NCBI GenBank assembly: GCA_029933075.1
Contig: JAOZOW010000004.1
Location: 1-60,092, forward strand
DNA length: 60,092 nt
Direction: 5' to 3'
Source of the DNA: Deltaproteobacteria bacterium
GTDB taxonomy: Bacteria; Desulfobacterota; DSM-4660; Desulfatiglandales; Desulfatiglandaceae
The notes below the pieces were generated by a model, which was not told the DNA's origin, made no database searches, and worked only from the letters and a program-made list of their open reading frames with translations. Of the stretch, positions 49,620-58,783 are shown piece by piece. The first letter of the stretch is position 1. Every line of letters starts with the position of its first letter. A program made the translations under genes and the position numbers.

Positions 49620-50288
49620 TTGAGACTGGGAATCCTGGGGGGGACCTTTGACCCCATACATCTCGGGCATCTGAGGGCTGCGGAGGAAGTAAGCGAGCAC
49701 CTGGAGCTCGAAAAAGTCTACCTCGTGCCCTCGGCCTCCCCTCCTCATAAGACGCAGGTGCGGCTGACCCCTTTTCACCACCGGCTGGCAATGACCCGGC
49801 TCGCCGCTGAGGATTCCCCTATGCTGGAGGCCATGGACCTGGAGGGAAGGCGCCCCGGCCTCTCATACTCGATTGTAACCCTCAGGGAATTTCACGAGCT
49901 ATTCGGTCCAGATACCGAACTTTTTTTCATCCTCGGCGTGGATGCCTTTCTTGAAATCAAGACGTGGAAAGAGTACCGAAGTCTCTTCGACTATGCCCAT
50001 TTTGTGGTTCTCCGCCGGCCCGGGTACGGCCCTGACGAGCTCCAAGCCCTGATCATGGACCTCGGCCTGAAAAGAGAAACCGGGTCCAGGCCGGGGATTC
50101 CGGAGATTTATGTTGCTCCCTCCGGGCGCCATTTGATCCTCATGAGTACCACCCTGATGGATATCTCATCTACCCGCATCAGGGAAATGGCGGCCGAGGG
50201 CAAATCCATCAATTTCCTTGTCCCCGGACGTATCAGGGATTACATAATGGAAAAAGGATTGTACACAAGCCGTGGAATCCCTGCATAA
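49620..50288 (+). CDS. nadD: Nicotinate-nucleotide adenylyltransferase NadD
   Basis: 222 aa. The nucleotidyltransferase motif GILGGTFDPIHLGHLRAAEE (residues 4-23) and the C-terminal ISSTRIREMAAEGKS are diagnostic. It makes deamido-NAD from NaMN. Start TTG at 49620 preceded by GGGGG. The last 17 bp overlap the start of rsfS. Confidence 0.96.
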   Translation: MRLGILGGTFDPIHLGHLRAAEEVSEHLELEKVYLVPSASPPHKTQVRLTPFHHRLAMTRLAAEDSPMLEAMDLEGRRPGLSYSIVTLREFHELFGPDTELFFILGVDAFLEIKTWKEYRSLFDYAHFVVLRRPGYGPDELQALIMDLGLKRETGSRPGIPEIYVAPSGRHLILMSTTLMDISSTRIREMAAEGKSINFLVPGRIRDYIMEKGLYTSRGIPA

Positions 50289-50646
50289 AGCAAAATTATG
50301 TCTCAGGATTATCCAGGAAAGAAAGGCCATTAACCCTGTCCTTGTGGAAGTAGGCGGGCTCACTTCGGTGACAGACTACTTTCTTATTGCGAGCGGAAAT
50401 TCAAGCAGGCAGATTCAGGCCATCTCAAAGCATCTCCAGAGAAGAATGCGTGAAGAGGGCTTTCGGCCTTACGGCATAGAAGGGGAGCGGGAGGGGCACT
50501 GGGTACTTATGGACTTTGGCGACGTGGTTATTCACCTGTTCTATGAGCCTGTCAGGGAATTCTATGACCTTGAGGGCCTGTGGGCTGATGCACCCAGGAT
50601 TCATCCGCGACCCCGGCGCCTTAAAAACAGGGGCACGGAATCATGA
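50272..50646 (+). CDS. rsfS: Ribosome silencing factor RsfS
   Basis: 124 aa, nucleotidyltransferase-like fold without catalysis. Signature segments are GGLTSVTDYFLIASGNSSRQ and GHWVLMDFGDVVIHLF. It binds L14 and blocks subunit joining in stationary phase. Start GTG at 50272 inside nadD. The nadD-rsfS pairing is standard. It ends by a 4-bp overlap with the M48 gene. Confidence 0.95.
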   Translation: MESLHKAKLCLRIIQERKAINPVLVEVGGLTSVTDYFLIASGNSSRQIQAISKHLQRRMREEGFRPYGIEGEREGHWVLMDFGDVVIHLFYEPVREFYDLEGLWADAPRIHPRPRRLKNRGTES

Positions 50647-52052
50647 GACATGGCCGCGCACACCTGACCGGTATCATCTTCCTTGCCCTGTCATTTCACA
50701 TCCTTTCCTTGTGGGTATGCGCCGAGGCCCATGCCCTTTCGGTGGAAGAAGAAAGGGCCATGGGCAGAGAGTTCCTGACCGAGATCAAGAAGCACTTTGA
50801 ATTAATAGAGGACAATTTTGCGGACGGATATATCAACGAGCTTGGTCAATACATCACCAAATCGGTTGAGACCAAGTTTTTTCCGTTCCATTTTTATATC
50901 ATCAAGCATCACGCCCTGAACGCCTTTGCCGGCCCAGGCGGTCATGTCTTCCTGTTCTCGGGCCTGATAGAGGAGATGGACTGTGCGGATGAGCTGGTGG
51001 CAGTGATCTCACACGAGGCCGCTCATGTCTCTGCCAGGCACCTGTCCCACAGGATCGAGCGCGGGAAAAGGATCGGAATAGCCACTATGGCCGGGATGCT
51101 GGCGGGCATATTGATCGGGGGCACTGCCGCAAAGGCGCTGGTCACAGGCTCCGCGGCAGCGGGTGTCCAGGCACAGCTAGGCTACAGTCGCGACGATGAG
51201 CGGCAGGCCGACCAGCTGGGTTTCAAGTATGCCGCTAATGCAGGCTTTGATCCCAAAGGCATGCTCACTGTCTTGAAAAAAATTCAAAAAGGGGGATGGC
51301 TCGGGAGCAGTAAGATCCCTCCCTACCTCAGAACCCACCCCAGCGGACCCGAAAGGATGTCAAATATCGACACGCTCCTGTCCGCTTATAAAACTATCCC
51401 TCCCAAAGGGGAATCCGAGCGTTTCCGCCGCCTCTTCCCCTTTTTCAAGACCGTGGTTCGGGCCACGTCTCTCGAGCCGCACGAGGCGGAAAGGCAGTTC
51501 ATGCTGGACCTGGCGGAGGGCGAACTGAAAGAAGACTCCCGCGCCGCCCTTTCTCACTTTGGCCTGGGGATTGTCTATAAGGAGATGTCAGAGCTCGATC
51601 TTGCGATCCAGCACTTACGAAAGGCACTGAAAAAGGAGCCCGACTTTGTCCCCATTCTGGCCAACCTGGGAGAAGCCTATCAGATGAACGGACAGGACAG
51701 AGAAGCCATCAGGGTGTTGGATAAAGCCAGAGAGCTGGACAGCTCGGATAGGACAACGATCTTCCTGCTCGGTGTCTCCTATGAAAACCTCCACCAGTAC
51801 CGCAGGGCTGTGCGGTTGTTCGAAAGGCTTATCTCCCTCAAACCGGTTAACAAGGAAGTCTATTATCACCTCGGGCTTTCATACGGGAGGCAGAACAGGC
51901 TTGGCTTGGCGCACTACAACTTCGGGCTTTACTTCAAAGAGCTCGGGGAGAAGAAAAAGGCAAGATTCCACTTCAGAAAGGCAGAGGAGTTGTCCCGGGA
52001 AAACCCGGCCTTAGAAAAGCGAATTCGTCAGGCCATGGAGGAGATGGGCTAA
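50643..52052 (+). CDS. Periplasmic M48 metalloprotease with TPR repeats (BepA-like)
   Basis: 469 aa. The Sec signal peptide (MRHGRAHLTGIIFLALSFHI...) is cleaved about residue 31 after AHA. The zinc site is HEAAH at 124-128, with the third ligand Glu in DDERQADQLGFKYA. Hydrophobic GIATMAGMLAGILIGGTAAK follows the active site. The C-terminal 200 residues are TPR repeats (ALSHFGLGIVYKEMSELDLA). E. coli BepA has the same plan and quality-controls outer-membrane LptD; a similar envelope role is likely. Last gene of the rplU operon, converging with the AAA ATPase gene. Confidence 0.92.
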   Translation: MRHGRAHLTGIIFLALSFHILSLWVCAEAHALSVEEERAMGREFLTEIKKHFELIEDNFADGYINELGQYITKSVETKFFPFHFYIIKHHALNAFAGPGGHVFLFSGLIEEMDCADELVAVISHEAAHVSARHLSHRIERGKRIGIATMAGMLAGILIGGTAAKALVTGSAAAGVQAQLGYSRDDERQADQLGFKYAANAGFDPKGMLTVLKKIQKGGWLGSSKIPPYLRTHPSGPERMSNIDTLLSAYKTIPPKGESERFRRLFPFFKTVVRATSLEPHEAERQFMLDLAEGELKEDSRAALSHFGLGIVYKEMSELDLAIQHLRKALKKEPDFVPILANLGEAYQMNGQDREAIRVLDKARELDSSDRTTIFLLGVSYENLHQYRRAVRLFERLISLKPVNKEVYYHLGLSYGRQNRLGLAHYNFGLYFKELGEKKKARFHFRKAEELSRENPALEKRIRQAMEEMG

Positions 52053-52068
52053 AAAGAGGGAGGCATGA

Positions 52069-52800
52069 CTAAGAGCCGCCTTTCAGCTGCCGCTCTCTCT
52101 GCTCCAAGAAACTTCTGTAAAAACGGTAGCTATGGGTTTCCTCATAGGAAATCTCTTGTATGGGAACATGATCAAAGCTCAAGATCTGGGCCCCGGGGCA
52201 ACTTAGAATGATGGGCGAATGGGTGGAAATAATGAACTGCCTTTTTCCCCGGCTTACGATTTTCTGGAGGCTCTTGAGAAATGCCAGCTGATTTGATGGG
52301 GAAAGGGCTGCTTCCGGTTCATCCAGGAGATAGAGCCCTGCCATCCCGCAGCGATTCTCGAAAAAGGAGATAAATGATTCGCCGTGCGATTGCTGGTGAA
52401 AAGAGCGCCCCCCGTAATACCTGAGAATGTCAGGATCCGTCATGGTCATGTCGTCGATGCTCGCTGCATAATTAAAAAAATTCTCCGCCCGGAAAAGAAA
52501 TCCCTTCCTGAAGGTGCCCTCCGATTTTGATGTGTCCAGCAGGAGGAAATGATAAAGCCTTGTCTCAAAAGGATTGCGGTGGACCACATGTGTCTTTTCA
52601 CCGCCCCAGACCATCAGGCCGTAGCGACGCGCCACCGCCTCAAGGAGAGTGGATTTTCCGGTGCCATTCTCTCCAACGAGGAAAAGGACCTCGCTTGTGA
52701 TGTCCAGTCGATCAGTCTCCTGAAACACACTGAGGTTGAACGGATAACGATCTGTTGTGGGGAAAAGACTGTTGAGTATCCGAATTGATTTGACGAACAT
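52069..52800 (-). CDS. AAA ATPase of the AAA_21/ABC-like type
   Basis: 243 aa. Walker A FLVGENGTGKSTLLEAVARR (about residues 41-60), an ABC signature-like SHGES, Walker B LYLLDEPEAALSPSNQLAFL and the H-loop FIISTHSPI. It is a single cytoplasmic nucleotide-binding domain without membrane segments, as in predicted ATPases near DNA repair or retron-type loci, but no partner nuclease is adjacent, so the role is open. It is followed by the cupin gene on the same strand with a 120-bp gap. Confidence 0.85.
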   Translation of the reverse strand: MFVKSIRILNSLFPTTDRYPFNLSVFQETDRLDITSEVLFLVGENGTGKSTLLEAVARRYGLMVWGGEKTHVVHRNPFETRLYHFLLLDTSKSEGTFRKGFLFRAENFFNYAASIDDMTMTDPDILRYYGGRSFHQQSHGESFISFFENRCGMAGLYLLDEPEAALSPSNQLAFLKSLQKIVSRGKRQFIISTHSPIILSCPGAQILSFDHVPIQEISYEETHSYRFYRSFLEQRERQLKGGS

Positions 52801-52920
52801 GCGAGCTTCCTCGCTGCAATTCCAACCTTAGCTTCAACTCCTCCATTGTATGGGGAGAGGCGCCCCTCCTGAAAGGCCGCTCCCGGGAACCGGGCCCGAA
52901 CGGGCCGCCCGGAATGAGGA

Positions 52921-53250
52921 CTACTCTGAGGTGATGTAATCCTCCCTCACAGGCGAGAACACCTCCACGATAACCGCATCCTCAAGCGCCTCTCCGGCGT
53001 GCTCCACATCTCCGCGGATGCACCAGCCGTCTCCCGGACCGGCTTCGAACACCTCTTCCCCGATGCGCAGGTTTAGCCGGCCGGATACCACAAATCCCGT
53101 CTGTTCATGGGGATGGCTGTGAGCCGGTATCGCGGCACCTGCCTTAAGTCTGAATTCACACATGGATGTCCTGTCTCCGTAGACAAGGGTCTTGAGCAGC
53201 ACGCCTGCTGCGGGTTCCTTATAACCTTCATCACTTTTCTTGTAAAACAT
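52921..53250 (-). CDS. Small cupin-domain protein
   Basis: 109 aa. A single cupin barrel has motif 1 GAAIPAHSHPHEQTGFVVSG (His ligands) and motif 2 EAGPGDGWCIRGDVEHAGEA. It likely binds one metal; the substrate is unknown. Such proteins include small sugar- or auxin-binding-like cupins and oxalate-type enzymes. It lies between the ATPase and Nudix genes on one strand. Confidence 0.88.
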   Translation of the reverse strand: MFYKKSDEGYKEPAAGVLLKTLVYGDRTSMCEFRLKAGAAIPAHSHPHEQTGFVVSGRLNLRIGEEVFEAGPGDGWCIRGDVEHAGEALEDAVIVEVFSPVREDYITSE

Positions 53251-53316
53251 ACCTGCTCCTTTCGCACTCCATTGTATTGACGAAGTAACGAGTTAGCCTT
53301 TTTAAAAGGACAATCC

Positions 53317-53754
53317 TCAACCGCAAAACCAATCCGATTCCGGAGACCCCTTTCCATGGCGAAGTTCTTCTATCATCTTTGTGTCAGGTGGAGGGAACTC
53401 ATATCCATCAAGCTCCTCCGGCTTGACCCACCTCATTTCCTGTCCTTCGAGGGCCTTTGGCTCACCCCCCTTGCAGGTGCAGTGGAAAAAGTGCAGTGAA
53501 ACGCGCTTGGACCCGTAATCATGCTCCAGGGAACAGAGGGCCTTATGGACCGATACATGAAGCCCGAGCTCCTCCCTTATCTCCCGCTCGAGGCAATGCC
53601 TCAGGCTTTCGGCTTCTCTTTTCTTACCGCCCGGGAACTCCCACAAACCTTCAAGATGGCACCCCCGGGGGCGCCTGGCGATCAGCACCCTCCCATCCCT
53701 CCAGATCACGGCAGCGGCCACATGGAAATGGGGTTTTTTATTCACCCTCCTCAC
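53317..53754 (-). CDS. Nudix hydrolase (MutT-like)
   Basis: 145 aa. It starts NKKPHFHVAAAVIWRDGRVL, and the Nudix box is GKKREAESLRHCLEREIREE followed by LGL, matching G-x5-E-x7-REUXEEXGU. The C-terminal REAKELDGYEFPPPD-type segment is as in 8-oxo-dGTP diphosphatases. It would cleanse oxidised nucleotides. The GTG start lies 17 bp inside the TPR gene end, so the two are coupled. Confidence 0.9.
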   Translation of the reverse strand: MRRVNKKPHFHVAAAVIWRDGRVLIARRPRGCHLEGLWEFPGGKKREAESLRHCLEREIREELGLHVSVHKALCSLEHDYGSKRVSLHFFHCTCKGGEPKALEGQEMRWVKPEELDGYEFPPPDTKMIEELRHGKGSPESDWFCG

Positions 53755-55576
53755 GCTCCACCCCTTTCAGTCTCAACCTCAAATATCCCTCTTCGGCCTC
53801 TTCGTGGCCGGGAGAGATGTCGATGATGCGCTTGTAGGCCTCAAGCGCCTCCTGGTATTTCCCCAGCTTTTCCTTGAGCTTCGCCAACTGGAGCAATAAC
53901 CCCACATCCCTGGGTCTGCGCCTGAGGATCTCCTCCATCTCTTTTACCGCCAGCTCCGGCTTATCCATCTTCAGATAGCAAACTACCAGGTATTCCCTGA
54001 GCATGGTCTGGTCCGGATCCGCCTTGAGCCCCCTTTGCATAATGGGGATGATCCTTCCATAATCCCCCTCGCTGTTGAGATAGTCGAAGATGTAACGGTA
54101 GATATCAATGGCCTTGGGTTTCAGTTTCACAAGAACCATGGCTTCATCAAATGCCTTCTTCTTCTTTGCCTGCCTCTGGTAAATATCAAAAAGGATCTGG
54201 TGGACCTCCGGGTCATTGGGGTGCGCCTTCAAATATTTTTCCAAATAGATCAGGCTTCCGGCCAGGTTGCCCGATTCGTATTCAAGTACGGCAAGGTTGT
54301 ATATCACAGTCTCGTTTGCAGGGTCCAGTGAGAGGACCTGTCTGTATGCCTCTTTCAGTGCCTCCTTTTTCCCCTGCTTTTCCCTGAGCCTGGCAAGAAG
54401 GATCCATGCCTCAAGAGATCTGCGGTTCTTATGGATAATAGCAGTGAGATTCTTCTCGGCACGATCAAGCTCGCCCATTTCTATCTCCCGCCGGGCCAAT
54501 TTCAAGCGGCTGTCTTCGTCCGCTGATCCTAACTCCACCGCCTTTTCCAGATAATAATCAGCATGGGCCTTCTGGCCCAATCTCTCGTACAGGTAAGAGA
54601 GATTGTAATAGAGATTCCCATCCTTCTTGTCCAGGTCTGCCGCAAGCAGATAGTAGGAAATGGCCTCTTCATACCGGCCTGTCTCCGTGCAGAGATACCC
54701 AAGGTGCTTGTAAATGGTGAGCCGGTCCTTCTCGCTCAAGCGGCTTAGGAGGGCCTTATATTCACCTATCGCGGCCCTTTTCTTCCCGTACCTTTCAAGT
54801 GCATCTGCCAGCCCGCGCCTGGCCTCCAGGTCCTCGGGGTCAAGCTTGACCAGCCTCTTTAATACCGAGATCACACCATCGGCATGATGCATGGCCCGGT
54901 AAACTCCGAGCAGTTCATTAAGGATCTCCTTGTCCGGTTTTTTCCCGGCCCTCCCCTCAAGGATACCCGCAGCCTTGCCCAATTGTCCCTGTGCCTTATA
55001 TTCGCTCAGGAGCCGCTGCTCGATTTTCCTGTCCTGGGGAAGGGCGCTATGGGCGCGTTCCAGGAGAGAGAGCCGTCTCTTTGCATTGATTATCCTGTTC
55101 GCCCTTTCCAGCCAATCCTCTGCGTAGGGACGCACCTTCCAGTCCATATAGGCAAGGTCACGGGTGCGGTACTTTATCCATACCCGAAATCGGTACTCAT
55201 TTAGGCCTTCGGGCTCCGAGAGCAGGTTGGCCAAGGGCGCTTCTTCGTATCGCAAGCGCTCCACATCCAGGTCCTTGGTCCACAGACGAACCTCATGGTT
55301 AAAGGGGATGTTCGTGAAAATCTGAAGTATTTTGATCCTGTCACTTGGATGCAATAAGATGCTCTCGCCGGAAAGGAAAGTGCGGGGCTCTCCATTTATA
55401 CTGATCTGGATGTAGTTGAACCTGGGGGAGGAAATGAAGTCTCCATACCGGTAAAACCAAAAAAGAGCCAGACCGGCTACAATCAGGAGGCCAATGAGTA
55501 AGGAAGGATGAAAGGCGGGCTTTTTCTTTTTCGGAAGCTGCCGGCGCCCTCTTGCGACTTTCGGATCAGGGCCCAT
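53738..55576 (-). CDS. Large TPR protein anchored by one membrane helix
   Basis: 612 aa. A basic N-terminus (ARGRRQLPKKKKP) is followed by one transmembrane helix SLLIGLLIVAGLALFWFYRY (about residues 25-44) and a periplasmic beta-rich part with FNYIQISINGEPRTFLSGES. About ten TPR units fill residues 170-600 (e.g. YNLSYLYERLGQKAHADYYL). The tandem TPRs suggest a scaffold for an envelope complex; the partner is unknown. It is upstream of the Nudix gene and starts 65 bp after the secF stop. Confidence 0.85.
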   Translation of the reverse strand: MGPDPKVARGRRQLPKKKKPAFHPSLLIGLLIVAGLALFWFYRYGDFISSPRFNYIQISINGEPRTFLSGESILLHPSDRIKILQIFTNIPFNHEVRLWTKDLDVERLRYEEAPLANLLSEPEGLNEYRFRVWIKYRTRDLAYMDWKVRPYAEDWLERANRIINAKRRLSLLERAHSALPQDRKIEQRLLSEYKAQGQLGKAAGILEGRAGKKPDKEILNELLGVYRAMHHADGVISVLKRLVKLDPEDLEARRGLADALERYGKKRAAIGEYKALLSRLSEKDRLTIYKHLGYLCTETGRYEEAISYYLLAADLDKKDGNLYYNLSYLYERLGQKAHADYYLEKAVELGSADEDSRLKLARREIEMGELDRAEKNLTAIIHKNRRSLEAWILLARLREKQGKKEALKEAYRQVLSLDPANETVIYNLAVLEYESGNLAGSLIYLEKYLKAHPNDPEVHQILFDIYQRQAKKKKAFDEAMVLVKLKPKAIDIYRYIFDYLNSEGDYGRIIPIMQRGLKADPDQTMLREYLVVCYLKMDKPELAVKEMEEILRRRPRDVGLLLQLAKLKEKLGKYQEALEAYKRIIDISPGHEEAEEGYLRLRLKGVEREEGE

Positions 55577-55640
55577 AACTCTGATGTTAGCGCTTTATTC
55601 CCACGAAGCAGATCTCCCGTGGTTTTAACGGCTTTGAAGG

Positions 55641-56696
55641 CTACTTCCTGCGGCCTGATTTCCTGGCGAAAGTGCCCTCCCAGATCAAAAGCAGGGGGCT
55701 TGCTACAAAAATGGATGAATATGTCCCCACAATCACGCCCACAAGGATGGCAAAAGCGAAATCATGAATGACGCCGCCCCCTAAAACGTACAGGGCCAGC
55801 ACTACGAATAGGGTCGTGGATGAGGTGAGGATGGTCCTGCTCACGGTCTCGTTGATACTGGCATTCATCACCTGTTCAAAAGGTCTTCGTCTAAACCGTC
55901 TGAGGTTCTCCCTGATCCGGTCAAAGACAATAATGGTGTCGTTGAGCGAGTAGCCCACGATAGTGAGAAGCGCGGCGATCACGGCCAGCGATATCTCCCT
56001 GTCGGTGAGAGCAAAAGCCCCCACGGTAATGGTCACATCATGGATGAGTGCTACAATGGCGCCCAAGGCATACTTGAGCTTCAAAAACCAGCAAAGACCG
56101 ACTGTCACGATCATCGCGATTACTATGAGCCATGTAACGCTCATCCCCAACAGGGAAGCCACATACACAACAAATGCCAAGGAGAGGGCCATCACGATGC
56201 TCATGAGCCATTTGAGCTCAAAGCGACCCGAAATATAGATGGCAATGAAAAGGATCGCATAAAAAATAGCGAATAGCGCCTTCTGCCTGAGATCCCTTCC
56301 CACCTTGGGACCTACCATTTCCACCCGCCTGACCTGCACTCCCTGGCCGAATTCAGTAATCAGGGCCTGTCTCACCCTCTCGCTCAGCCCGCTCAGCTCG
56401 ATGTTGGTCTGACGGACCCTGATGAGGTATTCAAATGCCCCCTTTTCTCCGAACTCCTGTATGATGCTGTCCTGGAGATGCACCGGCTTCAGGGCCGACC
56501 TCAGTTCGGCAGGAGTGTGCCTGTGCTCCAGTTTAACTTGTATCAATATGCCTCCGGTGAAGTCCACGCCATAGTTGGGCCCGCCCCTCCATAAAAGGAG
56601 CAGGAAGGTCAAAACTATGATTGAGGTCGACACCATGAATGCGGCCTTACGTTTCCCGATAAAATCGATATTGATACCCGGCTTGATAAATTCCAT
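55641..56696 (-). CDS. secF: Protein translocase subunit SecF
   Basis: 351 aa, six transmembrane segments. It starts MEFIKPGINIDFIGKRKAAF and carries YGVDFTGGILIQVK and the C-terminal VGVIVGTYSSIFVASPLLL. With SecD it uses the proton or sodium motive force to aid late steps of Sec export. It lies 15 bp downstream of secD. The Asp/Arg pair in FDRIRENLRR is present. Confidence 0.96.
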   Translation of the reverse strand: MEFIKPGINIDFIGKRKAAFMVSTSIIVLTFLLLLWRGGPNYGVDFTGGILIQVKLEHRHTPAELRSALKPVHLQDSIIQEFGEKGAFEYLIRVRQTNIELSGLSERVRQALITEFGQGVQVRRVEMVGPKVGRDLRQKALFAIFYAILFIAIYISGRFELKWLMSIVMALSLAFVVYVASLLGMSVTWLIVIAMIVTVGLCWFLKLKYALGAIVALIHDVTITVGAFALTDREISLAVIAALLTIVGYSLNDTIIVFDRIRENLRRFRRRPFEQVMNASINETVSRTILTSSTTLFVVLALYVLGGGVIHDFAFAILVGVIVGTYSSIFVASPLLLIWEGTFARKSGRRK

Positions 56697-56711
56697 TTGC
56701 AGGCTCCAGCG

Positions 56712-58313
56712 TTAAATACTCAATCTCTTCATTCTTTTCACAACAAAGAGGTAATCGAAAACGATCCGGGTGACAAAAATGGCCGTAAAGAGGCTTGCAA
56801 TGATGCCGATGCTGAGGGTCACCGCAAATCCTTTTACAGGCCCGGTGCCAAATTGAAAGAGCACAAGGGCCGCAATCAGGGTAGTCACCTGGGCATCAAG
56901 GATGGTAACAAGTGCCTTTGCATATCCTGCCTCTATGGATGCCCGCGGGGTTTTACCAACCCGCAGCTCTTCCCGAATCCGTTCGAAAATCAATACATTG
57001 GCATCCACCGCCATACCGATGGTCAGGATGATCCCGGCGATGCCAGGCAGCGTGAGTGTTGCGCCGAAAAATGCGAGCCCCGCCATAATGAAAAGGATGT
57101 TGAGCAGGAGGGCGCAATCCGCAATCGCGCCCGACAACCCGTAGTAAACTATCATAAACAGAATCACCACGGCACCCCCTATGAGCATGGACTTGAACCC
57201 CTTTTCTATGGAATCCTTGCCAAGAGAGGGCCCAACGGTCCTTTCCTCGATAATCTTGACAGGGGCCGGGAGCGCGCCAGCCCTCAGCACAATGGCCAAG
57301 TCCTTGGCCTCTTCCATGGTAAAGCGGCCTGTTATCTGGGCCCTGCCCCCGGAGATCCTGTCTTGGATCACCGGGGCCGAATTGACCCTGTTGTCCAGTA
57401 CGATCGCCAGCCTTTTCTTGATGTTCTGGCCGGTTATCTGCTCAAAAAGTCTCGCACCCCTTGCATCGAATGACAGGGCCACATAGGGCTCATTGTACCG
57501 GCTGTCTATCTGGACCCTGGCATCGGTTAGATATTCTCCGGTAAGCAGTGTCCTTTTCTTGAGCAGATAGGGGATCTTCTTCTGCCGGCCGGTGCTCGGG
57601 TCAAAACTGTACTGGTAGAGGATTTCATCCCCGGGAGGAATGTTACCTCTCAAGGCCTCTTCAACCGAATGTTCCTCGTCCACCAGCTTGAATTCGAGAA
57701 GAGCGGTCTTCCCGATAAGCTCGATCGCCCTCTTGGGATCTTTGATGCCGGGCAATTGGACCAAGACCCGGTTGTCTGCCTGAGGTCTGATATCCGGTTC
57801 GCTGACTCCAAACTGGTCCACCCTGTTTCTAATGGTTTCAAGGGCCTGTTCCCCGGCCATCTTCATTATGTGTTCCTTTGCTTTCGAGGTCAGCACCAGC
57901 TGATAGGCGGTATTATCATGGCCTCCAGATAGCGGCTTCAGATCGAAATCGGGATAATGATCTTCCATCAGGTTCCGCAATGCTTCCGTGTCCTCGGATC
58001 TCATAATGGTCAGGGCGATCTTGTCCGTCCCCTGACGCCTGAGTTCATGGTATCTGATCTTGCGCTTCCGCAAGTCATGTCTGAGTTCCTCAACGATCCG
58101 CTCGAGGTGACTCTCTACCGCTTTTACGGCCTGGACTTCCAGCACCAAATGCATTCCTCCCTGAAGATCGAGACCGAGATGGATCTTTTCGGTAGGGAGC
58201 ACACTGGACCACCATGAAGGCAGGTCTTGTGTGAGTGAGGGGGTGAGATAGATAAACCCCATTAAAATGGTAAAAAAGACGATACCGCTACGCCAACCTA
58301 AGCTCTTTGACAC
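56712..58313 (-). CDS. secD: Protein translocase subunit SecD
   Basis: 533 aa, six transmembrane segments and a periplasmic P1 head. Signatures: LGLDLQGGMHLVLEVQAVKA near residue 45, LPGIKDPKRAIELIG, and VDANVLIFERIREELRVGK near 450. It works with SecF and YajC on the SecYEG channel. The large P1 region (about 60-280) is of normal size for the group. It is the middle gene of the yajC-secD-secF order. Confidence 0.96.
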   Translation of the reverse strand: MSKSLGWRSGIVFFTILMGFIYLTPSLTQDLPSWWSSVLPTEKIHLGLDLQGGMHLVLEVQAVKAVESHLERIVEELRHDLRKRKIRYHELRRQGTDKIALTIMRSEDTEALRNLMEDHYPDFDLKPLSGGHDNTAYQLVLTSKAKEHIMKMAGEQALETIRNRVDQFGVSEPDIRPQADNRVLVQLPGIKDPKRAIELIGKTALLEFKLVDEEHSVEEALRGNIPPGDEILYQYSFDPSTGRQKKIPYLLKKRTLLTGEYLTDARVQIDSRYNEPYVALSFDARGARLFEQITGQNIKKRLAIVLDNRVNSAPVIQDRISGGRAQITGRFTMEEAKDLAIVLRAGALPAPVKIIEERTVGPSLGKDSIEKGFKSMLIGGAVVILFMIVYYGLSGAIADCALLLNILFIMAGLAFFGATLTLPGIAGIILTIGMAVDANVLIFERIREELRVGKTPRASIEAGYAKALVTILDAQVTTLIAALVLFQFGTGPVKGFAVTLSIGIIASLFTAIFVTRIVFDYLFVVKRMKRLSI

Positions 58314-58360
58314 GTCCCACTCTCCACTGAAATATTGCCGTAAGTATAGCCTGCGGGGTG

Positions 58361-58684
58361 TTACTGCCCCCTGCCAATCACCCCCGCAATGGAACCCCTT
58401 GAAATCTTCACTCTCACCTTCGGGGCGATTTCAACGGTCACAACATCGTCGGTCAACCCTGTAATGGTACCATGAAGACCGCCCGAGCTGACGATCCGAT
58501 CCCCTTTTTTGAGCGCCGACAACAACTCTCGGTGCTGTTTCGCCTTTTTTTGCTGGGGCCGAATGAGCAGGAAATAAAAAATTGCGAACATCAGGATCAG
58601 GGGAACAAATGCGCCGAACCCGGCGCCTTGACCGCCTGCCCCACCCGTGCCCCCGCCTCCCATTGCATAAGCCAGAAAATTCAT
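58361..58684 (-). CDS. yajC: Preprotein translocase subunit YajC
   Basis: 107 aa. One transmembrane helix FVPLILMFAIFYFLLIRPQQ (about residues 26-45) is followed by KKAKQHRELLSALKKGDRIV and the cytoplasmic IVSSGGLHGTITGLTDDVVT. The N-terminus is glycine rich (AMGGGGTGGAGGQGAGFG). It associates with SecDF; some YajC proteins also bind AcrB. Confidence 0.95.
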   Translation of the reverse strand: MNFLAYAMGGGGTGGAGGQGAGFGAFVPLILMFAIFYFLLIRPQQKKAKQHRELLSALKKGDRIVSSGGLHGTITGLTDDVVTVEIAPKVRVKISRGSIAGVIGRGQ

Positions 58685-58783
58685 ATGATCCCTCCTTTTG
58701 TCAAAACGAGCGGACCGGGCGCCCTTGATGCTCCGCTGACGGCCCGACCCGTCATCCGGTTTCCTGTGCGATTTTTTAAAGAC